Below are positions 1 through 8,727 of a DNA stretch of 27,161 nt, one piece after another. The position numbers and the translations under genes were made by a program. Source of the stretch: an uncultured Clostridium sp. (GTDB lineage Bacteria > Bacillota > Clostridia > Clostridiales > Clostridiaceae). Positions within the stretch are counted from its first letter, which is position 1; each line of letters starts with the position of its first letter. Where the stretch lies: positions 1 through 27,161 of the forward strand of contig NZ_CAKVJA010000036.1 of the NCBI RefSeq assembly GCF_934754925.1. Direction: 5' to 3'. The notes beneath the pieces are model-generated. The model was not told where the DNA came from, did not search any database, and worked only from the letters and a program-made list of their open reading frames with translations.

Positions 1-2
1 TT

Positions 3-92
3 CATACAGTAAAGGCTTTGGATTGTATAAAGTTTATAGAGTGTTATGAGATGGAAGCCAAAGAGATAAAAGTAAAAGATATTATTATATGA
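3..92 (+). CDS. 3' end of an unidentified gene (partial)
   Basis: An open frame runs from the window edge in frame 3 and stops at TGA 90-92, giving 29 residues that end in KVKDIII. A strong terminator follows about 30 bases later, which supports this being the real end of a forward gene. The fragment is too short and has no motif that I recognise, so no function is offered. Its start lies outside the window. Confidence 0.5.
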   Translation, partial: HTVKALDCIKFIECYEMEAKEIKVKDIII

Positions 93-123
93 TCTATAAA
101 GAATATAAACTAAATTTAAAATA

Positions 124-167
124 AAAAAAGTAATCACTAATTATAAAAGTATGTGATTACTTTTTTT
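124..167 (+). terminator. rho-independent terminator after the partial gene
   Basis: An A-rich run is followed by GTAATCAC (130-137), a 15-base loop, the exact complement GTGATTAC (153-160) and a T tract. The A/T runs extend the stem, so the structure could also stop transcription arriving from the reverse-strand gene at 360-695. Confidence 0.85.
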
Positions 168-359
168 ATTATGTCGTTTACTTGTTTTATATTTAGATGA
201 ATAAAATAAATTCAACTGATTAACATATAACATAATTTTATATACAAAAAAAAGTACTTTGTAATGAACAGTGAAAAAAATGTAGTGAAAAGTATGAAAT
301 AGTAATATATTGGAATAAAAATGGTGTATAAATTTGTAAATAATTATCAGAATTTCATA

Positions 360-695
360 TTAAGAAGTAGTATTTTTTTTACTTTCTTCTATTTTCATTT
401 CCTTCTCTAATACAAATGTCATAATTATTCTTATAATAAATACAGAGGCTAGTATTACAAGTTCATCCATACTTTTTATAGTAACAGTTTTTAATATTTC
501 TGCAGCTAATTTAAAATCTAAAGTGGTAATCATAACATCTGCAAATTCATATTTAATATTAATATCCTTTTTAAAGAATCTTTTTTGAATATAATGATAA
601 AAGGCTGTAAAAACCCCCAATGTTAATATTAAAATTCCCATAAGTTCAAATAAATGAATAAGTATAGGTAAATATTTATTAAATAATTCTTCCAA
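360..695 (-). CDS. DUF1622 family membrane protein
   Basis: A 111-residue protein with three predicted membrane segments: about residues 10-32, a middle stretch around the motif FKLAAEILKT, and about 78-95 (ELVILASVFIIRIIM). The phrases LDFKLAAEILKTV and the Arg-rich final helix followed by LEKEM are typical of DUF1622, a small membrane family of unknown function. The start is TTG at 695, preceded by GAGGTG at about eight bases; no in-frame ATG has a better site. The gene stands alone, divergent from the HD-domain gene at 863. The family call is fairly secure from sequence pattern; the role is unknown. Confidence 0.75.
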   Translation of the reverse strand: MEELFNKYLPILIHLFELMGILILTLGVFTAFYHYIQKRFFKKDINIKYEFADVMITTLDFKLAAEILKTVTIKSMDELVILASVFIIRIIMTFVLEKEMKIEESKKNTTS

Positions 696-862
696 AACAA
701 CTACACCTCAAATAAATAATATATTTAAGTTACCCTAAAATTAAATATATTATTACAAATAAAATAATAAAGTATTATAAAAATAATTTGTTTTAAAATA
801 GTACAATGTAGGGAAACTAATTATAAAATAAAATATTAAAAAAATAAAAAAAGGAGGAAACC

Positions 863-1531
863 ATGGAGGTAAATAGATTAAGAAAAATACAAGACAATTT
901 ACTTATCTATAATAAACCATCAACATATTTAGAAGAAATAAAACCTTCTCTAAAAAATACTCCCTTAGAACCATTAATAAATTTAGAGAAAGTAGAACAA
1001 AATAAAAAGTATCATCCAGAGGGCAATGTATGGAATCATTTAAAACAAGTTGTTGATATAGCAGCTAAAGTAAAAGAATATGCTAATGATAAAGGAACTT
1101 TTATGTTAGGGGCTTTATTACATGATTTAGGAAAAGGAACTACAACTAAAAAAAATAAACAAGGTAGAATAATATCATATAATCATGATATTGAAGGAGA
1201 AAAAATAGTAGATAAAATATTAACATATTATGGTTATGAAAAGTGTGAAAAACAAAGAATTTTAAATTTAGTAAAATATCATATGCATCATCTTTATATA
1301 ATTAAAAATTTACCATTTGCTAGAACAAGTGAATTAGTAAAAGAGGTAGATTTAAATGATATGATTTTAATGTTCGTAAGCGATAGATTAGGAAGAGGTC
1401 AAGTTGAAAAAGAAAACAAGTTAAGTGAAATTGAAGATATTCAACAGGTTATAAGAATATTAGAGAGAAATTATAGTTTAGATTTAAATGAAATAAAAGA
1501 AAAAATTAAAAAAATAAAAAAAATTATATAA
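863..1531 (+). CDS. HD-domain phosphohydrolase-like protein
   Basis: A 222-residue soluble protein carrying an HD metal-binding domain. HPEGNVWNH (residues 51-59) and LLHDLGKG (85-92) give the first histidine and the HD pair, with further candidate ligands at NHD (107-109), YHMHH (139-143) and the late aspartate in VSDRLGRG (about 172-179). This arrangement matches the HD domain that follows the catalytic half of some bacterial tRNA nucleotidyltransferases, but no nucleotidyltransferase domain is present, so it is a stand-alone version. The likely chemistry is phosphoester hydrolysis of a nucleotide or RNA end; the substrate is unknown. A strong site, AAGGAGG, lies seven bases before ATG 863. 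It is the first gene of the forward run leading to spoIIM. Confidence 0.75.
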   Translation: MEVNRLRKIQDNLLIYNKPSTYLEEIKPSLKNTPLEPLINLEKVEQNKKYHPEGNVWNHLKQVVDIAAKVKEYANDKGTFMLGALLHDLGKGTTTKKNKQGRIISYNHDIEGEKIVDKILTYYGYEKCEKQRILNLVKYHMHHLYIIKNLPFARTSELVKEVDLNDMILMFVSDRLGRGQVEKENKLSEIEDIQQVIRILERNYSLDLNEIKEKIKKIKKII

Positions 1532-1616
1532 AAGTATAATTTACATATATTCAATTATGAATATACTTGAAAATTCCATCATATTATTAACATATAACAA
1601 TATGGAGGTGTTTTCA

Positions 1617-2252
1617 GTGAATATAATAAGTAAATTAAATTTAAATAAAAAAGAAAATAAATTTTTTTATTTGATGGTTTTTATATTTTTCTGCGTAGGA
1701 ATAGCATTAGGTACATATATAGTGAAATATATGAATGCAAATGATGCAAGTGATCTTACAAGCTATTTTTCTACATTTACAGAGAGCATTGTTAAAGAGC
1801 CGGTAAATAGTAAAGCATTGTTATTAAATGTACTTAAGAAAAATTTAATACTAATAACAATAATAATAGCATTATCATTTACGGTATTTGGTACACCTGT
1901 AATTTTACTTGTAGATCTTATTAAAGGATTTACATTAGGGTATACCTTTAGTTTTCTAATTTCAACCTTTGAAGGAAGAGGATTATGGCTGGCTTTAGCT
2001 TCTACAATACCACAGAATATTATTTATATTCCTTGTTTTATTGCATTAAGTATAGTTGGAATTGAATTTTCTTCAACAAAACTTAAAGATAGGTTCTTTA
2101 ATAAAGGTAAAGTAAATACAATAGTAGAGAGAGAACTAATTTTAAAGATAGGGGTATTTGCATGTGTATTTATTATCGGTACTTTTATTGAAGCATATAT
2201 TTGTCCAAATATCATTAAATTCGTAGTAACAAATGTTTATAAAGTTGTTTAA
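1617..2252 (+). CDS. spoIIM: stage II sporulation protein M
   Basis: A 211-residue, very hydrophobic protein with about five membrane segments and the family features KGFTLGYTFSFL and STIPQNIIYIPCFI. SpoIIM acts with SpoIID and SpoIIP in the complex that hydrolyses peptidoglycan to move the mother-cell membrane around the forespore. The open frame extends upstream to 1557, but I choose GTG 1617 because GGAGGTG (1603-1609) sits at ideal distance from it. The resulting length is close to that of B. subtilis SpoIIM, and the extra 20 residues would have no ribosome site. The next genes, xerD-like then deoB, repeat the order known from the spoIIM/ripX/drm region of B. subtilis. Confidence 0.9.
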   Translation: MNIISKLNLNKKENKFFYLMVFIFFCVGIALGTYIVKYMNANDASDLTSYFSTFTESIVKEPVNSKALLLNVLKKNLILITIIIALSFTVFGTPVILLVDLIKGFTLGYTFSFLISTFEGRGLWLALASTIPQNIIYIPCFIALSIVGIEFSSTKLKDRFFNKGKVNTIVERELILKIGVFACVFIIGTFIEAYICPNIIKFVVTNVYKVV

Positions 2253-2326
2253 TAAATAGATAATTATAAAAGGAAATTAAAAGCAAGTGTCGAATAATAA
2301 TAAATAAGGTGGGAATGGGGAGAATT

Positions 2327-3205
2327 ATGAAGGAAATAGTAAATGAATATAGGGAGTCATTACTTGAAAGTCATAAAAGTGATAACACTGTTTATGCTTA
2401 TGTAACTGATGTTAATTTGTATATTAAATATCTAAATAGTAAAGATATATATTTAGATGAAACTGACAATGAAACTGTAAAAAATTATATAGATCATCTT
2501 TTAGAAGAAGGAAAATCTGAAAGATCTATAAGTAGAATTGTTATTAGTTTAAGAAGTTTTTATAATTATTTAAAAGAGCAAAAAATAATTAGAGATATAC
2601 CAAAGATATATTATAAGAGCACGGATCAGTCTAAAAAACTTCCAGAAATACTAACTGTAGAAGAAGTAGATAAGATAATTAAGATAGTTGATAAAGATTG
2701 TAATAAAGGTATAAGAGACAATGCTTTATTAGAGTTAATGTATGCAACTGGTATGAAAGTTTCAGAAATAATTAATCTATCTGTTGAAGATGTAAATCTT
2801 GATTTACTCTATGTTAGATGTCATGATAATAAAAATTATGAAAGACTTATACCAATAGGTAGAAGTGCAGAAGCTGCATTAAAGGATTATTTAGCTATAA
2901 GAGATATAATTGCTTCAGCTGGAGTGCCAAATTTATTTGTAAATTTAAATGGTAATCAATTAACTAGACAAGGGGTTTGGAGAATAGTAAAAGAGTATTC
3001 TCATAAAGCTGGAATAAATAAGGATGTTAATTTAAATACCTTTAGACACTCTTTTGCCGTACATTTATTACAAAATGGAGCAAATGTAAGGGCAGTACAA
3101 AAGCTTTTAGGAAATCAAGTATTAACTTATATGGATACTTACTATGAGATAATAAATAATGATAAAATAAACTTAGTTTACAAGAACTCCCATCCAAGAG
3201 CTTAA
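2327..3205 (+). CDS. xerD: XerD-like tyrosine recombinase, catalytically degenerate
   Basis: A 292-residue protein with an N-terminal SAM-like core-binding domain (about 1-95), a C-terminal tyrosine-recombinase fold and the HPRA ending typical of XerD. Position in the spoIIM-xerD-deoB order supports orthology. However, aligned by eye, the active-site set is mostly changed. The first arginine (ATGLR) is lysine in YATGMK, and the hairpin lysine motif GKGNKER reads DNKNYER. The histidine two residues before TFR's phenylalanine is asparagine (NTFRH), and LGH is LGN. Only the second arginine and the tyrosine (DTYYE) remain. It may bind dif-like DNA without efficient cleavage, or be inactive. Starts at GTG 2309, ATG 2315 and ATG 2327 are all in frame; 2327 follows GGGGAG and best matches family length. 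Confidence 0.8.
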   Translation: MKEIVNEYRESLLESHKSDNTVYAYVTDVNLYIKYLNSKDIYLDETDNETVKNYIDHLLEEGKSERSISRIVISLRSFYNYLKEQKIIRDIPKIYYKSTDQSKKLPEILTVEEVDKIIKIVDKDCNKGIRDNALLELMYATGMKVSEIINLSVEDVNLDLLYVRCHDNKNYERLIPIGRSAEAALKDYLAIRDIIASAGVPNLFVNLNGNQLTRQGVWRIVKEYSHKAGINKDVNLNTFRHSFAVHLLQNGANVRAVQKLLGNQVLTYMDTYYEIINNDKINLVYKNSHPRA

Positions 3206-3248
3206 GGGCTTTGAAAAGGGGCTTTATATACGAAAGGAGAAAATAAAT

Positions 3249-4421
3249 ATGAAAAGAGCTATATTAGTAGTATTAGATAGTGTTGGAGTTGGAGAATTAA
3301 AAGATGCAAAGCTTTATGGTGATGAAGGAAGTCATACATTAGACAATGTATATAAGTCATGCAAGGGTCTTGAAATAAATGAATTAGAAAAATTAGGAAT
3401 AGGTAATATAGAAGGTGTAAATGGTCCTAAAAAGTGTGATAAGGCAATAGGGGCCTTTGGTAGATGTGAAGAAGCATCAAAAGGAAAAGATACAGTAACA
3501 GGACACTGGGAAATAAGTGGAGTTATACTTGAAGAACCTTTAAATACTTATCCACAAGGATTTTCTGATGATATAATAAATGAATTTAAGAAAAGAGCAA
3601 ATGTTGAAGGTATATTAGGAAATATAGTAGCATCAGGAACTCAAATAATTGAAGATTTAGGAGAAGAACATGTGAAAACTGGCTATCCTATTATATATAC
3701 TTCAGCGGATAGTGTATTCCAAATTGCTGCACATGAAGATGTTATTTCTCTTGAAAGACTATATGAAATGTGTGAAATAGCAAGAAATATGCTTGTTGAT
3801 AAGTGGGCAGTAGGAAGAGTTATTGCAAGACCTTTCATTGGTGAAGCTCCAAACTTTAAAAGAACTTCTAATAGAAGGGATTATGCATTAGATCCATTTA
3901 ATAAAACTATGCTTGAATATTTAAAGGATGCAAATTATGAAGTTGCAGCTGTTGGGAAGATAGAAGACATTTATAATAAAAAGGGAATTACAAGTGCAGT
4001 TCATACTAAGAGTAATATGGATGGTGTAGATAAGACTTTAGAATATATGGATACTGTAAAAGAAGGACTTATCTTTACAAATCTAGTTGACTTTGATATG
4101 TTGTATGGACATAGAAATGATCCTGCTGGATATGGAAAAGCACTTGAAGATTTTGATAATAGATTACAAGAAGTCTATGGCAAAATGAGTGATGAGGATA
4201 TCCTTATAATAACAGCAGACCACGGCTGCGATCCAACTACTAGCAGCACAGATCACTCAAGAGAACACATACCAGTTCTTGTATATGGTAAGAATGTTAA
4301 AGCTGGTGTTAACATTGGTACAAGAGAAACATTTGCTGACATAGGAAAAACTATATTAGACTTCTTTAATGTAGAAAATGAATTAGTAGGTAAAAGTTTC
4401 TTGAATGATATAGTAAAGTAG
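3249..4421 (+). CDS. deoB: phosphopentomutase
   Basis: A 390-residue protein of the alkaline-phosphatase superfamily that interconverts (deoxy)ribose-1-phosphate and 5-phosphate in the cytoplasm, linking nucleoside breakdown to the pentose phosphate pathway. Metal-site and catalytic motifs are intact: LDSVGVGE (9-16), the phosphothreonine loop KDTVTGHWE (about 81-89), DMLYGHRNDP, and ITADHGCDPTT near the C-terminus. Full length compared with the family. The start ATG 3249 follows AAGGAG. The gene is 18 bases upstream of pdp, and the two products act in sequence on phosphorylated deoxyribose. Confidence 0.97.
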   Translation: MKRAILVVLDSVGVGELKDAKLYGDEGSHTLDNVYKSCKGLEINELEKLGIGNIEGVNGPKKCDKAIGAFGRCEEASKGKDTVTGHWEISGVILEEPLNTYPQGFSDDIINEFKKRANVEGILGNIVASGTQIIEDLGEEHVKTGYPIIYTSADSVFQIAAHEDVISLERLYEMCEIARNMLVDKWAVGRVIARPFIGEAPNFKRTSNRRDYALDPFNKTMLEYLKDANYEVAAVGKIEDIYNKKGITSAVHTKSNMDGVDKTLEYMDTVKEGLIFTNLVDFDMLYGHRNDPAGYGKALEDFDNRLQEVYGKMSDEDILIITADHGCDPTTSSTDHSREHIPVLVYGKNVKAGVNIGTRETFADIGKTILDFFNVENELVGKSFLNDIVK

Positions 4422-4439
4422 CTAGAGGAGGAAAGACTT

Positions 4440-5744
4440 ATGAGAATGTATGATCTAATTATGAAGAAAAGAAAAGGTGAAGAATTAACTACAGAAGAAA
4501 TAAACTTTTTTGTTGATGGATTTACTAAAGGAGAGATACCAGATTATCAAGCATCAGCAATGCTTATGGCAATTTTCTTCAATAAGATGAATAAGAGAGA
4601 AACAGCAGATTTAACTAATGCTATGGTTGAATCAGGAGATAAAATAGATTTAAGTAATATAAAAGGTATAAAGGTAGATAAACATTCTACAGGTGGAGTT
4701 GGAGATAAAACTTCAATTTGTTTAACTCCTTTAGTGGCATCAGTTGGAATTCCAGTAGCTAAAATGTCAGGAAGAGGACTTGGACATACTGGAGGAACTA
4801 TTGATAAGCTAGAAACATTTAAAGGTTTTTCAGTTGAACTAACAGAAGAGCAGTTTATGGAAAATGTTAATAAAATTAATATTGCTATAATGGGTCAAAG
4901 TGGAAACTTAGTTCCAGCAGATAAGAAATTATATGCATTAAGAGATGTTACAGCAACTGTTGATAATATGTCTTTAATTGCATCAAGCATAATGAGCAAA
5001 AAATTAGCTTCAGGAGCAGATGCAATAGTTTTAGATGTTAAAGTTGGTGATGGTGCATTTATGAAAACACCAGAAACAGCTAAAGAATTAGCACAAGAAA
5101 TGGTTGATATAGGAAAGCATTTAGGAAGAGAAACTATTGGAGTTATATCTGATATGGATCAACCTTTAGGATATGCTATTGGAAATAGCTTAGAAGTTAT
5201 AGAAGCTATAGAATTATTAAAAGGTAATGGACCTAAAGACCTTTTAGAGTTAACATTAACAATTGGATCAAATATGTTACTTTGTGCTAAAGTGGCAGAA
5301 AGTGAAGAAGAAGCAAGAAAAATGCTTATAGAAAATATAGAAAATGGAAAGGGATTAGAAAAGCTTAAGGAGTTTGTTAAGGCACAAGGTGGAGATATTA
5401 CTCCTATTGATGATTATAGCAAGTTCCCTCAAGCTAAGTATGTAGAGAAAGTTACTTCACCTGTAGATGGGTATATAACAAAAATTCATGCAGAAGCTTT
5501 TGGGCTTATAGCAATGGAATTAGGTGCAGGTCGTGCAACTAAAGAAAGTGAAATTGATTTAGCTGTAGGAATTGTTTTAAATAAAAAAAGAGGCGAAAAA
5601 GTAAAGAAGGGAGATGTTCTAGCATACATACACTCAAATAATGAAGAGAAAATTGAAAGGGCTAGAAAGAGCATCTTAGAAAATATAGTTATTGAAGATA
5701 GCTATGATTTAAATATACCATTAATATATGATATAGTAAGATAA
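4440..5744 (+). CDS. pdp: pyrimidine-nucleoside phosphorylase
   Basis: A 434-residue enzyme that phosphorolyses uridine, thymidine and related pyrimidine nucleosides to the base plus (deoxy)ribose-1-phosphate, the substrate of the DeoB encoded just upstream. The signature SGRGLGHTGGTIDKLE is complete, as are the phosphate/K-binding KVDKHSTGGVGDKTS and the C-terminal alpha/beta domain with LGAGRATKE. Length matches the family. ATG 4440 lies seven to eight bases after GAGGAGG; a second ATG two codons later is possible. A terminator follows at 5832-5882, so deoB-pdp ends this transcription unit. Confidence 0.97.
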   Translation: MRMYDLIMKKRKGEELTTEEINFFVDGFTKGEIPDYQASAMLMAIFFNKMNKRETADLTNAMVESGDKIDLSNIKGIKVDKHSTGGVGDKTSICLTPLVASVGIPVAKMSGRGLGHTGGTIDKLETFKGFSVELTEEQFMENVNKINIAIMGQSGNLVPADKKLYALRDVTATVDNMSLIASSIMSKKLASGADAIVLDVKVGDGAFMKTPETAKELAQEMVDIGKHLGRETIGVISDMDQPLGYAIGNSLEVIEAIELLKGNGPKDLLELTLTIGSNMLLCAKVAESEEEARKMLIENIENGKGLEKLKEFVKAQGGDITPIDDYSKFPQAKYVEKVTSPVDGYITKIHAEAFGLIAMELGAGRATKESEIDLAVGIVLNKKRGEKVKKGDVLAYIHSNNEEKIERARKSILENIVIEDSYDLNIPLIYDIVR

Positions 5745-5831
5745 TTTTATTAATTTACTTTAAGTTTAGCTTGATATTATTAGAGCAGATTATGGTGATG
5801 CAAGTAAGTTGTAAAGTAACTTAATGTTTAT

Positions 5832-5882
5832 AAAATATGATAAAAAGAATTTAATATTCTCTTTATCATATTTTTATTTTTT
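5832..5882 (+). terminator. rho-independent terminator after pdp
   Basis: ATATGATAAA with GAAT after a small bulge pairs with ATTCTCTTTATCATAT across a short loop, followed by a long T-rich tail. It separates pdp from the carboxypeptidase gene at 5916. Confidence 0.8.
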
Positions 5883-5915
5883 TAGGAAATAATAAGCTTA
5901 AAAGGAGGAGAACAA

Positions 5916-7130
5916 ATGAAAAAGAAAATATTTAACAAAATCTCTATTATTCTTTTATGTTTATTATGTTTAAATACAGTTATTCCAATTGCTGCAGTTA
6001 AAGAAAGTTCAGAAGAATTATATCCAAGTGAAGTTTATACAGCATGTTTAGAGGAAGGAATGAATGTAGATGCAAAATCTGCATTACTTATTGAGCCTAT
6101 AAGTGGAGCGGTATTGTATGAAAAAAATCCAGATGAAAAATTTGCGCCAGCATCTGTTACAAAGATAATGACCATGTTACTTGCAATGGAAGCAGTAGAT
6201 AGTGGAAAAATAAGTTTAGATGATAAAATTATTTGTAGTGAAAATGCTAAAAAAATGGGTGGAAGCACTATGCTTCTTGATATAGGTGAAGTAAGAACTG
6301 TAGAAGAAATACTAAAAGGTATAGCTATTGCTTCAGGGAATGATGCAGCTGTTGCTATGGCAGAATTTTTAGCTGGTTCTACAGATGAGTTTGTAAAACT
6401 TATGAATGAACGTGCTAAAGAATTAGGAATGACAAATACAACATTTAAAAATTGTAATGGCCTACCAGAAGAGGGACATCTAACAACTGCAAGAGATATT
6501 TCTATAATGTCACTAGAGTTACTAAAACATCCTAAAATATTAAAATATAGTGGTACATATATGGAAACTATATCTGAAGGAAGAAAAAGTCCAATAGAAT
6601 TAGTAAATCATAATAAATTAGTTCGTTTCTTTGATGGTTGTGATGGATTAAAAACAGGATTTACACAAGAAGCTAAGTACTGTATAAGTGCTACAGCAGT
6701 TAGAAATAATGTTAGAATGCTTGCAGTAATAATGGGTGCACCAACATATAAAGTTAGAAACCGTGATGCAAGTATGCTAATGAATTATGGATTTTCTAAA
6801 TATGAAGGTAAGAAATTATTTAATAAAGATGATGATGTAGAAACTGTTTATTTAGGAAAAAGTAATGATAGATTCTTTATAGCTAAGGCAAAAGATGATT
6901 TAATTATTGTTACTTTAAAGGGTAGTGATGGAGATCCAATAAATAAAATAGTATTAGATGAAATTAAAGATAGCTACACAGAGGGCGAAGTTATAGGAAA
7001 ATGTGAAGTATATTTAGATGATCAAAAGGTTGGAGAAGTTGAGTTATATTGCGATAGAGATGTTGAAAAGGGTGGATTCATAGACAACTTGAAAGATAAT
7101 ATGAAAAATTTATTTAAAAAAGGTGTTTAA
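5916..7130 (+). CDS. dacF: serine D-Ala-D-Ala carboxypeptidase, DacF type
   Basis: A 404-residue exported penicillin-binding protein. An N-terminal signal (charged start, hydrophobic core 9-27) precedes the PBP5-like catalytic domain with all three active-site motifs: SVTK (80-83), SGN (140-142) and KTG (246-248). A C-terminal beta-rich domain follows, ending in a basic amphipathic helix (NLKDNMKNLFKK) of the type that anchors PBP5 relatives to the membrane. It trims the terminal D-alanine from peptidoglycan stems. DacF in B. subtilis acts in the forespore to set cortex cross-linking; location downstream of spoIIM-xerD-deoB-pdp matches that context. RBS AAGGAGGAG before ATG 5916. The dacF name rests on neighbourhood; family assignment is firm. 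Confidence 0.92.
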   Translation: MKKKIFNKISIILLCLLCLNTVIPIAAVKESSEELYPSEVYTACLEEGMNVDAKSALLIEPISGAVLYEKNPDEKFAPASVTKIMTMLLAMEAVDSGKISLDDKIICSENAKKMGGSTMLLDIGEVRTVEEILKGIAIASGNDAAVAMAEFLAGSTDEFVKLMNERAKELGMTNTTFKNCNGLPEEGHLTTARDISIMSLELLKHPKILKYSGTYMETISEGRKSPIELVNHNKLVRFFDGCDGLKTGFTQEAKYCISATAVRNNVRMLAVIMGAPTYKVRNRDASMLMNYGFSKYEGKKLFNKDDDVETVYLGKSNDRFFIAKAKDDLIIVTLKGSDGDPINKIVLDEIKDSYTEGEVIGKCEVYLDDQKVGEVELYCDRDVEKGGFIDNLKDNMKNLFKKGV

Positions 7131-7147
7131 AGAAAATTAATATATTT

Positions 7148-7190
7148 AAAGAGATTAAAACATTTATATAATGGATTAATCTCTTTTTTT
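7148..7190 (+). terminator. rho-independent terminator after dacF
   Basis: AAAGAGATTAA (7148-7158) pairs perfectly with TTAATCTCTTT (7176-7186) over a 17-base loop, followed by T residues. Confidence 0.85.
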
Positions 7191-7223
7191 ATATTAAAAT
7201 GTAAAGTGGGGAAGGTGAGTATT

Positions 7224-7838
7224 TTGAATAAAAATATAATATGCGCTATTATTATTTTAGGATTATTAACTGGTTGTTCAAGTAATAATAATGATGTAAA
7301 TAATGATACAAATAATGGAGTTATAGAAGTTGAAAATATAGTAGAACAGCCTAAAGTTTATACACAGTTTACAGCACTTGGGAAAACATATGAATCTAGT
7401 AAGGATATAAATACATTAAATGATGGAGATTTAATATATCATGATTATGGGGATATTCCATATGTTGAAGGTGAATATAAAGAAGTTGATTTTGGATTAA
7501 ATTTACTAACAGAATATTTAGCTAAAAATCAAGGTGTATATGATTTCATTGTAAGTAGTTGGGATAGTACAAGTGATACAGTTCAACTAATTTCAGGTGA
7601 AGAAAAAGAAAGTATTATGCAAAATGTATATTTCTTAGGAGAGCAATTTGAAGTGGGTGAAGATGATCCTATTTACTTTAAAATAGATAAAGTAATTTTA
7701 CAACAAAAATTAGAGGATCAAGTAATATTAGAGTTTAGAGGATATTTATCTGCTACCAATGGAAATTTTAGACCCTTAGGAACATTTACTGTTACTGTAT
7801 ATACAAAAGAAGATAAATTATATGGATCAATATTATAG
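7224..7838 (+). CDS. small surface lipoprotein of unknown function
   Basis: A 204-residue protein with a classic lipoprotein signal: a hydrophobic stretch leading to LLTGC, then an Asn/Asp-rich linker. The cysteine would be lipidated and the protein held on the outer face of the membrane. The rest is a soluble domain of mixed beta/alpha character that I do not recognise; an acidic middle (residues about 60-95) and a C-terminal beta-rich half (DDPIYFKIDKV, VILEFRGYL) are visible. The frame opens at GTG 7206, but TTG 7224 is preferred: AAGGTGAG lies just upstream and the signal peptide then starts with NKN. It is flanked by terminators on both sides, so it is transcribed alone. Confidence 0.75.
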   Translation: MNKNIICAIIILGLLTGCSSNNNDVNNDTNNGVIEVENIVEQPKVYTQFTALGKTYESSKDINTLNDGDLIYHDYGDIPYVEGEYKEVDFGLNLLTEYLAKNQGVYDFIVSSWDSTSDTVQLISGEEKESIMQNVYFLGEQFEVGEDDPIYFKIDKVILQQKLEDQVILEFRGYLSATNGNFRPLGTFTVTVYTKEDKLYGSIL

Positions 7839-7866
7839 GAGCTATAAAAAAATAGCTCTTTTTTTA
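7839..7866 (+). terminator. rho-independent terminator after the lipoprotein gene
   Basis: GAGCTAT (7839-7845), a six-base A loop and ATAGCTC (7852-7858) are followed by a T tract. The stem begins immediately after the stop codon (7836-7838). Confidence 0.9.
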
Positions 7867-7979
7867 TTAGAATATATTTAGAAATTATATATAATAAAAA
7901 ATAATAGATTTTGTTTTAAAATAAATAATGGTAGAATATAGTTGTATAAATAAGGGTAATAAATTTAGGAGGAATATAT

Positions 7980-8693
7980 ATGTCAATATTAAAAAGATTT
8001 ACTGATATAATGTCGTCTAACATTAATGCTTTATTAGATAAGGCTGAAGATCCCGTTAAAATGATAGATCAATTAATGAGAAATTTAAATGATGATTTAA
8101 ATAAGGTTAAAGCAGAAACAGCATCAATTATGGCAGATGAGACTAGAGCAAAAAGAGAAGTTGATGAGTGTCAAAGCAATGTAAATAAAATGTTAGACTA
8201 TGCAAAAAGAGCTGTAGAGGCAGGAAATGATGATGATGCAAGACAATTCTTAGCTAAAAAGGCAACATTAACAGAGAAACTAACAGCACTTAATACTAAA
8301 TATGAAGCAGCAAAAGCTAACTCTGAAAAGATGAAGCAAATGTATAATAAATTAAATATGCAAATAGAAGAGCTTAATGAAAGAAGAAGTACAATTAAAG
8401 CAAAAATGGCAACAGCAAAAATGCAAGAAAGAATTAATAAGATGGGTTCTTCAATTAATAGTTCTGCTTCAAGTATAGATTCTTTTAGTAGAATGGAAGA
8501 AAAGGCTAATAGAATGTTAGATGAAGCTAATGCAATGGCTGAATTAAATTCAAAACCAACTGATAGTATAGATGATTTAATGAGTAAATATGATAATAAG
8601 AATTCTTCAATAGAGGATGAATTAGCAGCTTTAAAAGGTTCTAGTAGTGCAATTGAAAATGAATTAGATAAATTAAAAGAAAATAAACAATAA
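7980..8693 (+). CDS. PspA/IM30 family membrane-stress protein
   Basis: A 237-residue, almost entirely helical protein. The N-terminal amphipathic helix MSILKRFTDIMSSN and the DPVKMIDQLMR motif (about 23-33) are diagnostic of PspA/IM30/Vipp1. Long coiled-coil helices follow (about 40-155), then a Ser-rich linker and a C-terminal helix. Family members form ESCRT-III-like oligomers on damaged or stressed membranes. RBS AGGAGG before ATG 7980. It is separated by only 34 bases from the SPFH/zinc-ribbon gene, echoing the ydjF-ydjI association in B. subtilis, in which YdjI helps bring the PspA protein to the membrane. Confidence 0.9.
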   Translation: MSILKRFTDIMSSNINALLDKAEDPVKMIDQLMRNLNDDLNKVKAETASIMADETRAKREVDECQSNVNKMLDYAKRAVEAGNDDDARQFLAKKATLTEKLTALNTKYEAAKANSEKMKQMYNKLNMQIEELNERRSTIKAKMATAKMQERINKMGSSINSSASSIDSFSRMEEKANRMLDEANAMAELNSKPTDSIDDLMSKYDNKNSSIEDELAALKGSSSAIENELDKLKENKQ

Positions 8694-8727
8694 AAGAATG
8701 CTAGTATAAATAGCGGGAGGAAAGATA

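Noticed and set aside
1557..1616. Longer N-terminus for SpoIIM from ATG 1557
   Set aside because: No ribosome site at 1557, while GTG 1617 has GGAGGTG at ideal spacing and gives the family length.
7911..7937. Promoter before the PspA gene (TTGTTT...TAGAAT)
   Set aside because: The spacer is only 15 bases and the region is so AT-rich that such matches are common; not reported as a feature.
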